Positions 46,455-58,687 of a DNA stretch of 64,000 bases are shown piece by piece; the stretch's first letter is position 1, and each line of letters opens with the position of its first letter. The DNA comes from Planoprotostelium fungivorum (taxonomy: Eukaryota; Evosea; Variosea; Cavosteliida; Cavosteliaceae), in NCBI GenBank assembly GCA_003024175.1, contig MDYQ01000076.1:1-64000 (forward strand). Direction: 5' to 3'. The translations under genes were made by a program, and so were the position numbers. The notes below the pieces were generated by a model that saw nothing but the letters and a program-made list of their open reading frames with translations, was not told where the DNA came from and made no database searches.

Positions 46455-48630
46455 ATGGCCCTCTCCAACAAGCTCAGTATCGATCAACTCGACCTCAAGG
46501 ACAAGAGAGTCCTCATCAGGTGAGATCTTGATTGATTTCAATCGTACTCATCGATCGATAGAGTGGACTTCAACGTGCCTCAAGATGATAATGGAAACAT
46601 CACCAACGATCAACGTATCGTCGCTGCCCTCCCCACCATTAAGTATGCATTAGAGAAGGGTAAATCGATCAACTACCATTTTTCTCACGTCTAAACGTTC
46701 TTCGTCTGAAAACATATCAGGAGCCAAGAGCGTGGTTCTGATGAGTCACCTCGGCAGACCCGATGGACAAAGAAACGAGAAGGCAACCATGGCACCTGTT
46801 GCCGAAGCCCTCAAGAAGTTACTGAACAGGTATCCATCGTCTGACATCACGAACCATAACATCTGATCTTCTTTACAGAGATGTCAAGTACCTCAAGGAC
46901 TGCGTCGGCTCTGAAGTCGAGCAAGCCTGCGCCAACCCCGAACACGGTGATCATCCATTTCGATCTCCATCATCCAAATCGATTTCTGATCCATTCTCAC
47001 AGGTACTCTCTTCTTATTGGAGAACCTCAGATTCCACGGTGAAGAAGAGGGACAGGCCGTCATCGACGGAAAGAAGGTCAAATCCAAGGAGGAAGATGTG
47101 AAGAAGTTCCGTGACTCCCTGACCAAACTGGGAGACGTCTTCGTCAATGATGCCTTCGGTACCGCACACAGAGCTCACAGCTCCATGGTGATCATCTCAT
47201 ATCATCTCTGTCCATAATCACATTGGATGATGGATGACAAGCGCCATCATCTCACCTCGATATCAACATGTAAAGAACGTGAACTTTCGTTAAATGCATC
47301 GCAGGTCGGAGTCAACTTGGAGAAGGCATCTGGTTTCTTGATGAAGAAGGAGCTCGAGTATTTCGCCAAGGCTTTAGAAGAGCCCGCCAAGCCTTTCCTC
47401 GCCATCCTCGGTGGTTCAAAGGTGATGAATATTTATTTTATTTTATTGTTTCACATCCGTCCAATTCGATACAAAGAAGAGACGATCACATTCGTTTTAG
47501 TACATCATCCTTTGTTCTGACACGAAAACAAATGCACGAAAATTTGAGATGAATCTCACATGTCGTGATGAATAGTCAACTTTTAAAATGGACACCGAAA
47601 CGATTCTTCTGACATCTTCACAGGTCACAGACAAGATCAAGTTGATCGAGAACATGTTAGACAAGGTCGACGAGATGATCATCGGTGGAGCCATGGCTTA
47701 CACCTTCAAGAAGGTCGTCTACAACGTCAAGGTGATTTTCCCGCTCTTTTCTCCCGCCAATTTTTCCCGCCCAATTTTCCCGCCTGAACAACTCCGCAGA
47801 TCGGAAATTCTCGCTTTGATGAGGATGGAGCCAAGATCGTTCAAGGCTTAGTCGAGAAGGCTAAGAAGAACAACGTCAAGCTGCACTTCCCCACCGATCA
47901 CGTGACCGGTGACAAGTTTGATGCCAAGGCCACCGTGAGAACTCTTCACCTTCTTCATCGTCACATCATCATCATCTCGATATCATCACGATCACATGTC
48001 TCATCCCGATGTCTAGTGATCGTGATGCATTGAGATTGAATTTGAATGCAGGTTGGATTGGCCACAGACGAGCAGGGTATTCCAGAGGGCACCATGGGTT
48101 TAGACATCGGTCCCAAATCCGTCGAGGAGTTCACAGCTGCCATCAAGAGAGCTAAGACCATCCTCTGGAACGGGTGAGAATCGATTTCGTCTCATCATCT
48201 ACATCTCATCTAATCATCTCATCATCTAATCATCACCTTCACCTCTTTCTATGCATTCGAAGACATCTCATTTATTCTAATTGATTTATGATTTATTTCG
48301 TCTCGTTTGGGACTTCGATCTGATGTCATTCTCATCCTCCATCAGCCCCGTCGGAGTCTTCGAATTCGAATCGTTTCAGAAGGGAACCGTCGCCCTCATG
48401 GACGCCCTCGTAGAGGCCACGAACAACGGCGCCATCTCCATCATCGGAGGTGGAGACACAGCCACCGCCGCCGCCAAATTCGGAGCTGAAGAGAAGGTGA
48501 AGAGGAGAAGAGGTTCTAAAGTGACTCTATGCAGGTGTCACACTGCAGCACCGGTGGTGGTGCTTCTCTCGAGCTGTTGGAAGGAAAGACTCTGCCCGGC
48601 GTCGCCGCGTTGACCGACAAGAAGAAGTGA
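46455..48630 (+). CDS. PGK: Phosphoglycerate kinase
   Basis: Glycolytic enzyme making ATP and 3-phosphoglycerate from 1,3-bisphosphoglycerate and ADP in the cytosol. The ATG 46455 starts [20 protein letters not shown]. Landmarks: RVDFNVPQD (substrate-binding Arg/Asp), [91 protein letters not shown] and [20 protein letters not shown]. No targeting leader; stop TGA 48628-48630. About eleven exons, all motifs intact. One intron (about 47731-47798) carries three TTTTCCCGC-type E2F-like sites in 50 bp. Confidence 0.96.
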
Positions 48631-48793
48631 CTATCCGGCGCCAGGTTATAAAGAAGAACGACGTGAGAGATGTTATAGAGGTTGTTCGGTGGACGTGGAT
48701 GATGAGGAGAGTGCGAAATGTTTCGAAAATTGGAATAATTTGTCCGTTTGTTTAAACAACGAGACAAAGGGTTGGGGCGTGATGCATCACAGC

Positions 48794-49916
48794 ATGAGCG
48801 ATAGACAACCTAACGCTCTATACGAAGAGTTAGACTTGACCCCAGATGCCACGCCGGAGGATATAAAGAGGAATTATCGAAAGAAGGCACTTTTATATCA
48901 TCCTGACAAGTGTGGGGATGATCCAGAGGCAACTAAGAAGGTGAGAGTGAAGAACGTCACGTTATTTATAATCACATGTGTCGATCTTTGTATCTCTCGT
49001 TACGCTCGTTATCACATGATTCGTCATCAATCCGTGTGGGGTTGAGGTTAGCTCGAACGCTAACGGATTTTTTAGTTTCAGAGAGTTTCTCATGCCGCCG
49101 AAGTCTTATTAGACCCCCAGAGCCGTTTCGCTTACGACAATAATGGAGGGAGAGAACAGAGCCAAACGGTGGACCTCACGAACCAAAACGTCGCCGTTGC
49201 CTTCATGAAAGGTGATGATACATGATAATCTCATCCCGCGTCTAAATGTAGAAAGGTTGTGCCGACGCCATCATCTTCATCGGAGGGGGTCTGGCCGTGG
49301 AATGCTTCTGTACTCCTTTCATCTTCCCCGGAATCGTCACGACATCATGTAATGATCTCTCAGCTTCGCATGCTGACTCGTCGACAGTCTACGCCTCTCT
49401 CGTGTGGATGTCCACCGAATTATACAAGGCGAACCCCACCGATGAGTCTTTTGCATACCTCCATGGTGCATCCGGTTTCTTTGCCAACGCCATCAGCATC
49501 ACTCGAAGTGAAGGTCCACTCAAAGCCAGTGAGCCTCCATCATCAATTGCATGATCATCATCATCTCTTCACATCGATGCATCATGATGTGATCGTCTTC
49601 TAATCACATGATCCAGCTCTTGTCTTCACCGCTTCTGTTCTCTTTCGAGTGTTTGAGAGAGCCGGTCGAGTCATTCAACTCACGTTGAGCAGCGCCGGCT
49701 GCAAAGACAACGACACAGATGAATACGAAAACAGGTGATGTGTTCATGTCCATCGATCACCATCACAATCGTTCGACTCATCATGTCCGCAGATTAGAGA
49801 CAGTGGAGAGGAATTCAATGTATAGAGATAAGTTCGAGAAGTCTCATGATGTTCCATCAGCCGGCGGTGTTGACAAGCGGCTGCTGAGTGAAGAAGACTT
49901 CTTCGTATTGACTTGA
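48794..49916 (+). CDS. J-domain (DnaJ/Hsp40-type) co-chaperone, possibly membrane-associated
   Basis: Exon 1 holds the J domain: NALYEELDLTPDATPEDIKR, then LLYHPDKCGDD with the HPD triad needed to stimulate Hsp70, and after an intron FQRVSHAAEVLLDPQSRFAY. A KGCADAIIFIGGGLAVECFC-IFPGIV hydrophobic stretch follows, then SLVWMSTELYKANPTDESFA, a GASGFFANAISITRS segment, and a charged tail ending SEEDFFVLT, TGA 49914-49916. No zinc-finger or C-terminal DnaJ domains, so class III. Start could be ATG 48782 or 48794, in frame with each other. The client system is unknown. Confidence 0.8.
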
Positions 49917-50032
49917 ATAAAATGTAGATAAATCGATTTTATTGTTTGTCCTCCACAGAATCTTTCCTGTGTCTGGGCGCACCTCCATGTCTTGGATTCA
50001 GCTTGGCCAGACATCATCCATAACTCAACGTC

Positions 50033-50473
50033 ATGCCTTCTTCTCACGCCCTCCTCCTCTGTTTCTGTCTACTCATCTTCACAGTCCATGCCAGATTGTG
50101 CGGAGATGTAGAGTGTCCGAGATCGAATGCATGCTGCTCCGATGCCGTTCACGGACCGGTCTGCTATTTTCCACAGTTCTACCACTGTGCTGTAGACAGA
50201 TTCACGCCGTATTCTCAATCTCTCTGTGCCAGGGGAGACGGATCATGTGCTACGGTCTGTTATGATGCAAAACGCTACGAGTGAGCCGTGGATGACGATA
50301 TGGAGAACGTGCTGAAGAAGTGCAGTTGCGTCGGAGGACAGATCAAGGAGAGGATCAAGCAGAGGTCACCTTTCCCATTCTACCCCTTCAAGAACAGCGA
50401 GAACTACTCTCCAATCATCGATGCCATGCCATCCATGATATCCGAACAGAAGGAAATGCCAAAGTATAGATAG
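50033..50473 (+). CDS. Small secreted cysteine-rich protein
   Basis: The ATG 50033 begins a clear signal peptide (MPSSHALLLCFCLLIFTVHA). The mature part holds nine Cys in about 60 residues (CGDVECPRSNACC, then CYFPQFYHC). A GTGAG donor sits at about 50281; the following frame (KKCSCVGGQIKERIKQRSPF to EMPKYR, stop about 50473) adds two Cys and is probably the second exon, although the junction phase could not be fixed. Without it the protein is 83 residues. Likely a disulfide-stabilised extracellular protein; no family recognised. Confidence 0.55.
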
Positions 50474-50691
50474 ACGATCTTGTACAACTCTTTTCACTCT
50501 CATACCTCCATCTCCTCCGTTCGTGTTGCATTGCTTGCGTGGACACGACAAAATCGGGTCCACGTGACTTTTTTGTAGTTTGTATCTGCTGACGTGCCGC
50601 TATTACATTCCCCAATTCAAACCACACAACCGAGCTACAGACGTTCCCTGTATCTCATTCGTTAGACACATCACAAACACAAGCAACAGAC

Positions 50692-51926
50692 ATGGTCAAA
50701 GTATTAGTCGCCGGAGCCGCAGGAGGCATTGGACAACCATTATCTCTCCTCTTGAAGCAGAACCTTCCTGCAGGTGAGATAAAGAACTCAAGATGGCTCA
50801 TACTCATCCTCTAAGGATCCACATTGGCATTGTTTGACGTCGTCAATGTTATCGGAGTGGGAGAGGATTTGTCTCACATCAACACACATGTGAAGCTCGA
50901 GGTCCACTTGGGAGATCTGAAGAACCCTTCCAACACGACCGAGGTGAGAAGATGCATTTTGTCCATCCTCTGAAACCATCATACAGTTAGACAAGGCCAC
51001 ACAAAACTTGGATCTGGCCGTCATCCCTGCTGGAGTTCCTCGCAAGCCCGGAATGACCAGAGACGACCTCTTCAAAGTCAATGCTGGCATCGTCAAGGGT
51101 CTCGTCGAGTCCATCGCGAAGAACTCTCCAAAAGCTCTCATTGCCATCATCACCAACCCTGTAAACAGCACCGTACCTGCCGCCGCTGAGGTGTGACGTC
51201 ATATGGACATCGATACACTTGTCCATCCTCACACGTGCGTTAGATCTTGAAGAAGGCCGGTGTCTACGATCCCAAGCGTCTGTTCGGTGTCTCGACATTA
51301 GACATTGTCAGAGCTCAGACTTTCATTGGACAACTCAAGGGACAGAACCCTGCCGAAGTCAAGGTTCATGTCATCGGAGGTCACTCCCCAGAGACGATGC
51401 TGCCCATCCTCTCATCCGTGAGACCCTCTTTGCATCTCATTCTCCATGTGAGATCTCATATGGCACGATAGGTCTCTGGCATCAGCTTCTCTGAGGAAGA
51501 GACTTCATCTCTCAGCACAAAGATTAAGGAGGCAGGAACTGCCGTCGTCAACGCCAAAGACGGAATGGGATCCGCCACACTCTCCATGGCCTACGCAGGT
51601 AACATCATCTCCATCTCGAACCATCTTCCATCTCCAATCATCTTCCATCATCACCGACGTTCGAAACAGGAGCCCGCTTCGCCCTCGGTCTCGTCAAGGC
51701 ACTCAACGGAGAGAGCGGCATCATCGAAGACTCATACGTGGACACATCATCCACCGATCTGGGTGTCTCCTTCTTAGCTGTCCCCGTCGAGTTTGGAAAG
51801 AACGGAATTGAGAAGATCCACCCTCTTCCTCAGATGAACGAGTCAGAGAAGAAGCAGCTGGCCGAGCTCATCCCAATCGTCCAGAAGAACATCGACACTG
51901 GATTAGAGTTTGCCAAATCGGCTTGA
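50692..51926 (+). CDS. MDH: Malate dehydrogenase (NAD-dependent)
   Basis: Interconverts malate and oxaloacetate with NAD. The ATG 50692 opens directly with the Rossmann motif [20 protein letters not shown], so there is no organelle leader in front of the dinucleotide fold. Others: [17 protein letters not shown] with the two substrate-binding Arg, [43 protein letters not shown] with the catalytic His, then [20 protein letters not shown]. Ends [13 protein letters not shown] 51924-51926. Sequence pattern is the mitochondrial/bacterial-type MDH group, yet without a presequence. A C-terminal KSA is not a convincing PTS1. About six introns. Confidence 0.95.
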
Positions 51927-52066
51927 AAATAAAGACGTGAAGATCGATGGAAGATGATGCAATCGTGTCGGTGATGGACATATTGTGTGATGTTCTAGAA
52001 GACCATTTCACTTGTGTATAAACATATTTATCTACTCGGAATCGTCTGTCTTTCAAACGCATGAGC

Positions 52067-52573
52067 TCATTCTCTTCGTGGCCTCTTTGCACCTCCTTCT
52101 CTACACGTGCATTCCTGATGGTTCGACATCCATTCCATGATCCTTCTACGGGGGATCAACAATTGAGAGGAGAGCCTCTGTCTGTCTTCCATGGGGATGT
52201 CTTCTCTTCCATCACGATGGTATGCGCTGGACAATGCCGCCGTCTGATCGTCCGTGAGGTTGTTGGTTGCTCTCTGTTGGCGTCTGTTGGCCCTGCGGCT
52301 CCACCATGTTCTCATGGTCTTGTGGCTGAGGCCAGTGAAGCCACCCAGCCACTTGAGGTCTTCTTCCGTCCAGGGTCTGTCTTTGTGAAATGAGACTTCC
52401 AGCATGATGCGTTGGTCTTGTGTATATACATGGCGTTTAGCGGGTGTGGCAGTGTGATGGTGAGTTGGCGGAATGGGTATGAAGGGAGAGCTGTCGATGG
52501 GTAGCAGCATGCTGTTTGATGGTGCTGTGTCCAGAGGTGTATACATAGAGTTGATAGATGAATCAGCTACCAT
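52067..52573 (-). CDS. Double-homeodomain-like protein, copy 1
   Basis: The ATG is 52571-52573. After a Pro/Ser/His-rich N-terminus, two helix-turn-helix units follow. Unit 1: KRHVYTQDQRIMLEVSFHKD, EEDLKWLGGFTGLSHKTMRT, WWSRRANRRQQR, which fits a divergent homeodomain (Trp-48, Arg-53-like positions kept; W in place of F at 49). Unit 2: LTDDQTAALSSAYHRDGRED, MEDRQRLSSQLLIPRRRIME, WMSNHQECTCR, a weaker homeodomain whose WF-N-R helix reads WMSNHQE. A basic tail KRPRRE could be a nuclear signal. The gene at 58688-59902 has the same two-unit layout and a shared C-x-C-R after unit 2. Upstream exons are possible but none were found. Confidence 0.65.
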   Translation of the reverse strand: MVADSSINSMYTPLDTAPSNSMLLPIDSSPFIPIPPTHHHTATPAKRHVYTQDQRIMLEVSFHKDRPWTEEDLKWLGGFTGLSHKTMRTWWSRRANRRQQRATNNLTDDQTAALSSAYHRDGREDIPMEDRQRLSSQLLIPRRRIMEWMSNHQECTCREGGAKRPRRE

Positions 52574-53479
52574 GAGGAAAGAGAAGGCAGAGGGGACTGA
52601 TTGTCATTAGAACAAAGCGTTATATAATGTGGTCTGCTCACGGATGATTTTCGGTTTCGTGTGTTGCGTGTCTTCGTTCATGAATGAAACTGGCGGCTGT
52701 GGTACATATCTTAGAGATCCGTCCAACTATCGCATGTCATCATACATGCGTCTGGTGTTCAGAAACTCACAGCTGAAGGCAATCTTCTCTTCCCACAGAT
52801 GTCTATATCTTCCTCCACGTTCTGTTGCACCCATCGGCCCTGCCCACATCAGCATGCGATTATAGACATGCTGACACCTACCCCCTCTGAATCGAATAGC
52901 CCTCTCGTCATGGTTAGATCCATGTTTAACATGTTTAGAGTCCTCTTCTCGTCGTTCCTGCCAGTTCGCGTTGAGAATCGTCAGGAGAATTGGCTGGCGT
53001 GAGGTGTCACAGAAATGACAAGAAAGAATTCCTACTGAACATAACCCACACCTTATGAAAGAGAGCGTTCCCTTTCTTGCAGGTTGTCTGATCTTCTCTG
53101 CAGTAGGTTTGGTCACAGACGATACGGCACCACAGGACCACAGGCGCAGAATATGACGCTAGCTCTTAAACCCTCCTCCATACGTCCGATGGCGAGTCTT
53201 CTCCCCAGGGCCCCCGCTTAAAAATGGACGTACCATGTGTCCAATCTTCGGGTCATTTGCGATGGAGCTCGGTATATCCGAGATAGGGCCGCATTCATTC
53301 AAAGTCAATTCGCGGCTTCTGACAGCGACTAAAAAGCTCTGAGCGTTTTACTCCTTTTTATGCATGAACTGACGGCCGTGTGACATAAACGATCCATGAG
53401 ATGGTGGAGCGTGATGGGCACCTCTTCCCATTTCGGAACAGGATCACAGAATTGGAGATGAGCTCGATTTTGAGAATGT
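52574..53479. other. Noncoding stretch of about 900 bp
   Basis: Lies between two minus-strand genes. A minus frame at 52727-53116 is open but has no ATG at its head and no homology. I see no RNA gene, repeat or paired exon. It may hold an upstream exon or promoter of the homeodomain gene. Confidence 0.45.
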
Positions 53480-54675
53480 TTATTCGATGGTGATGTCTGG
53501 ACCGTCCGCGGCCACTTGGTCTAATCGGTTCATCACCTTCACGCGTTCAGGTTATGAGGTGATGATCGGATGATGATGTCGCACCTTCTCTGCAATGTCG
53601 AAGTAATGTTTGGCCTGGGGACTGTCTGGTTGAGCCACCACGATGGGTTTACCTTCATCGGAGAGCTCTCTGATCTTTCCATGAAGAGGTACCTGTCCCG
53701 ATCTCAATGATACGCTGCACGTAATCATCACCTCTCCCAAAAAGTGGAGCTGCATCTTCTCGGCTGTCTTCTTCGCTCCGTCGTGTCCAAAGATATGAGA
53801 TATCTCGCCGCAGTTGCCACACACATGGTAACTCATGTTCTCAACTACACCCAATATCTAAAATCTACATCACTCTTATGTCGCGTCATTCGATGGGCTG
53901 CACATGATCTCACCGGGACATCCACTTTTCTGAACATGTTCGCACCACGCACGGCGTCTAAGAGGGCGAGGTCTTGTGGAGTGCAGACGATGACGGCACC
54001 GTCTAATGGGACCTTCTGACAGATGGACAGCTGCGCATCGCCCGTTCCTGGCGGCAGATCGATGACCATGCAGTCGATGTCGCCCCAATTGGTTCCTCTC
54101 AAGAGCTGATCGATGGCAGACATCACCTATGATGATACGTAAGCGTCACGCATGCAGATGGACGGACGTACCATCGGGCCTCTCCATATCATGGCGGAAT
54201 CTTCTTCAACGAGGAACCCCATGGAATTGCATTTGATTCCGTAATTGGACAGTGGTATCATGCGATTGTTGGCATCGACTTCTGGCCTCTCGGCTTTCAA
54301 GTTCATCAATGTTGGAACGGAAGGTCCATAGATGTCGGCGTCGAGTAATGCGACCTGATAGACTCGAATCAGCCGAGTGAATAAAAGTATGTCATTTACC
54401 CTCTTATCTTTTGATGCTATGGCAAGTGCTAGGTTCACTGCAGATGTTGAGCGATCGAATGATCATCTGTATGATATATACATACGATGGATGAATTCAC
54501 CTGCTGTTGTCGATTTACCCACTCCACCCTTCCCACTGGCCACTGCTATGATCTTACTGATTCCAGGAAGAGAGACCCGAGTAGGTGGGTGAGCTCCTCG
54601 TGTGACACGGCTGTGAAAACGTATCGGTTGGTGGCAATTAACGTGAGAGACGATGTGATGTGTTGTCCTCAACAT
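53480..54675 (-). CDS. NUBPL: NUBPL/Ind1, mitochondrial Fe-S P-loop ATPase for complex I assembly
   Basis: The ATG 54673-54675 begins an Arg/His-rich mitochondrial leader ([20 protein letters not shown]). Then [20 protein letters not shown] (deviant Walker A of the Mrp/NBP35 family), [93 protein letters not shown] with the C-x2-C that holds a bridging 4Fe-4S cluster, and a tail [14 protein letters not shown] 53480-53482. The MSMGFL/IWRGPMV pattern and leader favour NUBPL over cytosolic NUBP1/2. About seven introns. Head-to-head with CHMP6, 77 bp apart. Confidence 0.92.
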
Positions 54676-54752
54676 GGAATCGGCGCGTTTGTGATGTGAT
54701 TCACATTTACATCATATCATAGCGCAAGCCGCATCTTCTGCGTCACGGCAAC

Positions 54753-55617
54753 ATGGGAGGATTATTCTCTCGCTCGAAAGATGCTCCAAAGAAGGTCACA
54801 GCCCACGACAGGGCCGTGTTGGATCTCAAAGTCCAGCGTGATAAATTGAAGCAGTATAAGAAGAAGGTAGAGTGTTCATCATGTATAAAATTGAATGTCT
54901 GTCAGTGTGAAGGCATGGCTGAGAGAGAAACGAAAGTTGCTAAAGAATTGTTGGCTGCTGGAAAGAAGAAGGAGGCATTACTGGCTTTGAAGAAGAAGAA
55001 ATATCAGTTGTCTCTGTTGGAGAAGACAGAAGGTCAATTGTCTAATGTCGGCGAAATGGTGCGTTTGATGATTTGTCTTAGACGTGACGATTGAAAGTGC
55101 AACAGATCGACTCCATAGAATTCGCACAGATCGAAGTCAAGGTATTTGAGGGACTGAAGGAGGGAACAAAGGTGACCCATATCCACGTCCCATTTTCATT
55201 CATCTCCATCCAGGTACTCAAAGAATTGAACGACCAGATGAAGATCGAAGACGTCGAGAAGCTCATGGAAGAAGCCGCCGAGGCCAATGAGACTCGACAG
55301 GTGACGACGTCACATCATCCTCTATGATACATTATTCAACGTCTACAGAGAATCGAAGAGGCACTCAGTGGTAAATTGACCGAAGACGATGAAGAAGAAG
55401 TCTTAGCCGAACTGGCCAAATTAGAAGAGGAAGAGCTGAACCTTCCATCTGTTCCTAACACAGACATCGGGACGACAACTCCCCCACGGAAAGGTAAAGA
55501 CATGACCTTCGATCGACACATATTGTCGCACGTCCATCATCTCATACGATCTTCTCATCAGATCATCTGATCTTGACAGAGCCGGATCAAGCACAGAGGA
55601 CACAACTCGCCGTATAG
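54753..55617 (+). CDS. CHMP6: CHMP6/Vps20, ESCRT-III subunit
   Basis: ESCRT-III nucleator at endosomal membranes. The start MGGLFSRSKDAPKK has Gly2 in an N-myristoylation context, as in Vps20/CHMP6. Helices follow: VTAHDRAVLDLKVQRDKLKQ, MAERETKVAKELLAAGKKKE, ALLALKKKKYQLSLLEKTEG, VQQIDSIEFAQIEVKVFEGL, and VLKELNDQMKIEDVEKLMEE. The C-terminal LAKLEEEELNLPSVP resembles the Pro-containing MIM2 that binds the Vps4 MIT domain. Stop TAG 55615-55617. Intron positions near 54870-54912, 55058-55102, 55170-55213, 55301-55349 and 55495-55579. All expected parts are present. Confidence 0.9.
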
Positions 55618-55673
55618 AACCCATTTACATAATAAAAAGAAAAAGTCCATCATCTTTAATCACATGTCGTCCA

Positions 55674-57951
55674 TCATGCATCTCTCAAGATGAACCGCAT
55701 GGCCTTGTCTACGCTCTCTCTCGACAATCCATCGATGGTGAGCCAGCCGTCTGTCCAGTCCACCCAACAGACGTTCTTCTTTCCAACCTCTTTGAGATCG
55801 ATGGTGGGACGGTTGCATGATGACCTCTTTGTATAGAAGGAGAAGGCCACGACATCTCTCCTTGTCTTTTCTACGGCATCTGGTAGTCCTAATACAGTCC
55901 AGTGGCTGATCTGTCTCAAATTTAATCTTTAAAATTCTCCGACCGATTTAATTCTTTTTAGATTGGGACCTCCCACCTTTCCGTACTGCACCATGTGAGA
56001 GGACTTTGGTTGTGAGTAGAAGATCGCAGTGGAGTGCTTGGAGGCTAATTGGTTCATAAAGTCCTTAAGTATGGTGGCGTGAAGGTCTGTCAGCATGTTT
56101 GGAATGTGTAAGTGAGTTAACTCTGACATCGTCTTCATCAGCTTCTCCTGTGCCCTCTTTTTCTCCGATTCTGTGCCTAAAAGAAGATTAAAATATTTTT
56201 CGTACGGATTTAATCTTTCACGTGTGATGTCAGCATTCATTCTATATCGTTTCGATTCATTCTATCTCTCTGCGATGTGGAGAAATTCGGGGAAAATTCC
56301 TCACCGCTCATGACATATCCCCTGTCGTTCATCTCTGCCTTCACATTCTCTTCCGTGAATATTCTTTGAACTTTCTCGTGGTTGCTGTCCACCCACTTCC
56401 TCTCCATGATGTCTAGTCTGACTGTCGTTGACTCGATCTCTTTTCCCGCCTTTTGTACCGTAGAATCTTCCGAGAATCTTCCGGCTAGCTGGGTCGTGTA
56501 ATCTTCCGAGAATCTTCCGGCGGGTCGAGCGGGAGAATATTCTGTGAATCTTCCAGGTGCTGCCTCTAGCTCTTTGGCTTGGAAGGTGAATTTGACTCCC
56601 TTGTATCTACAACGAGTTGAACATGATGATGAGATGGACATCGTGATGATGAGATGGACATCGTGATGATGCGGTGAGAGATGAATGTGTGACGATGTGA
56701 GAGTGATGTGAGACGACGATCACAGAGAGGATGAGCGGATGAGATCGACATGTGATGATGGAGACATGATCGTCACCTGGCCGATCTGAGACGCATGACC
56801 TTTTTCAGATCTGCTCTGGAGGCCACACGAAGGGAAGAGTTGGGCGAGGTGGGGTGAGTGTGTGCGGTGGTGATGAAGTGCCGCTCGATGAGCCAGCGAC
56901 AAAATTCTTGTGGGTCACAGCTGTTACCCTCCCATTGAATCGAGACGTTGATAGGTTCTTCCACGGGGAGTTTCTGTCTCGATTGAGTGAATCTCGACGT
57001 GAGTTTATTCTATTTTATTCTTTTCCTCTCGTATGAGGTGAAGGAGGAAGAGGAGATGATGTGATGATGATGAGACACACCTCTCCATTAATCCAAATAC
57101 CTCCATCCTCTCGTAGAATGTCTCTAACATTCGAGTTGATGCACATGATGTAGGCGTACTGATCAAAGATGTCCAATCGCATGATGGAGGAGAAGTCGAC
57201 TTCGTCGAGGGTTTCCTTCAGTGCCACTTTTAATGCCTCGGAGGTTGTAGCTCCGAGGACCACCATCTCGAACACCTTAGCTTGGGAGAGCTTTATGAGA
57301 ACACCTTTGATTCGAAGAGTCTCTCTCTGTAAGAGACTATTGACCTGTTCGAGTCAATATAAGAGATGTGCATGAGCGGTGATAGAGGATGTACCATGAG
57401 TGGATCATGAATGGACACGAAAACAGTATCCTCCGTCTCAGTTTGGACTTGACAATCGGTTTCGTTGAGCTTAAGTGTTTTCATTATCTGGGCAGATAGA
57501 TCTGCGATGGCCTTCTCGGCTGTGGCTTTAATGATGACTCGAAAGCTGTCATCTTTTTTCTGCTCGAGATCAGTGTTCGAGATCGGCACGAAGAAAGATG
57601 AGATCGAGACATACATCCGTGTTGGGTCGCTCTAGGAAGGTGATGGCGGCTGGACATCCGAGGAGGTGAACTCCCGTGACTTCGTTCTGTTTGTTTACTT
57701 GTTCTTTGACTTTCTCCGCTTGCTGATCGGTGAGAGATACGTAGGTGGTGGCCCCGTCCAATTGAATTGCATCTTCTTCCAGTTGTAAATCCATCTGCTC
57801 GCTGAGTTCTTGAATCAAATCGGCCTTGACGTCTCTAGAATGAGTCACTCCCCTCGAAATGATGGAGAGGTAAAACCTCCCATCTGCATCGTCACATGAG
57901 TCTCGACTTCTTCACGTGAAGAAAGACGCTCTTCTCACCGAAGGGGATCAT
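55674..57951 (-). CDS. Unrecognised protein with internal GRFSED repeats
   Basis: Exons join from ATG 57949-57951 (MIPFGEKSVFLHVKKSRLID) through IQELSEQMDLQLEEDAIQLD, SFRVIIKATAEKAIADLSAQ, VFEMVVLGATTSEALKVALK, NVSIQWEGNSCDPQEFCRWL, YKGVKFTFQAKELEAAPGRF to the final exon SHWTVLGLPDAVEKTRRDVV and RFILRDA. The N-terminal half has repeating beta-alpha-beta-like units of about 70 residues, distantly KH-like, which I cannot confirm. In the middle a short unit recurs three to four times (GRFTEYSPARPA, GRFSEDYTTQLA, GRFSEDSTVQKA), visible at DNA level as repeated AATCTTCC near 56460-56560. Total about 600 residues. No signal peptide or membrane span. Confidence 0.6.
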
Positions 57952-58687
57952 CTGTATCTTTCTTTTGATCGTCTCTCGAACATGCGCGAAGTGTGTATGT
58001 CATTTTTCAACTTGAAAACGAGATCTTCCGTTTTTCCGGGAAGACCAAATCTCCCCCAGCCTTTCTTTTGTTCTCCTCTTACACCCATTGAACTGTGTCT
58101 AAAGCATCCATATATCGACTAAGACTCAAGGCTTCTATCGTGACAGAGTGGGTAAATTGGGTAAACGAGCGGCAGTGGAAAATATCCCTCGTGTAGAAAA
58201 CTCTCTTGCTCTTTCTTTCCGTTACTTCATCCTTGTCCAATTCGAGCAGAGAGACCTCCACTCCGCGTCGGAGACGATATAGAGGGAGGGTTCTCAAGGA
58301 GAGGCTGTCTCATTGTTCTGCTCGTTCTTATTTTTGGGCCCTTTTGATCTTCTTTATCTCGCCTGGTTCCGGGATAAAAAAGAAGGCGAACCACCTTTCC
58401 CATAGATTTCACATGTCCTGATTCTTAAGGTGGTCGTTTTCTGTTCTATCTTTTCCAGCCAGCACTCCTCCCCCTCAGCTTCTTCGTTCTCTTCGATTAG
58501 CTAACAGTAGAAGGGCACCTGCTTAAATTGACAGCGGCCTGTTTCTCTCGTGCAGCTTCAGACAGGAATCGTATTGTGCGTCTCGTCACGACGCGAATTT
58601 TTGAAGGCGTCGTCTCATCCTTAGAGACTCGTGGCCCGTAGCAGCGACCAGCAGAGGACATATTACATTGTGGAGGTCTTAAAACAA
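57952..58687. other. Divergent intergenic region of about 735 bp
   Basis: Between the GRFSED-repeat gene (-) and the homeodomain gene (+). Open frames (for example minus 58079-58297) lack an ATG and recognisable similarity. Nothing else seen. Confidence 0.45.

Noticed and set aside
52727-53116. Open minus-strand frame of 129 codons in an intergenic region
   Set aside because: Its head is GTG, not ATG; no matching upstream exon and no recognisable domain. Kept only as part of an intergenic note.
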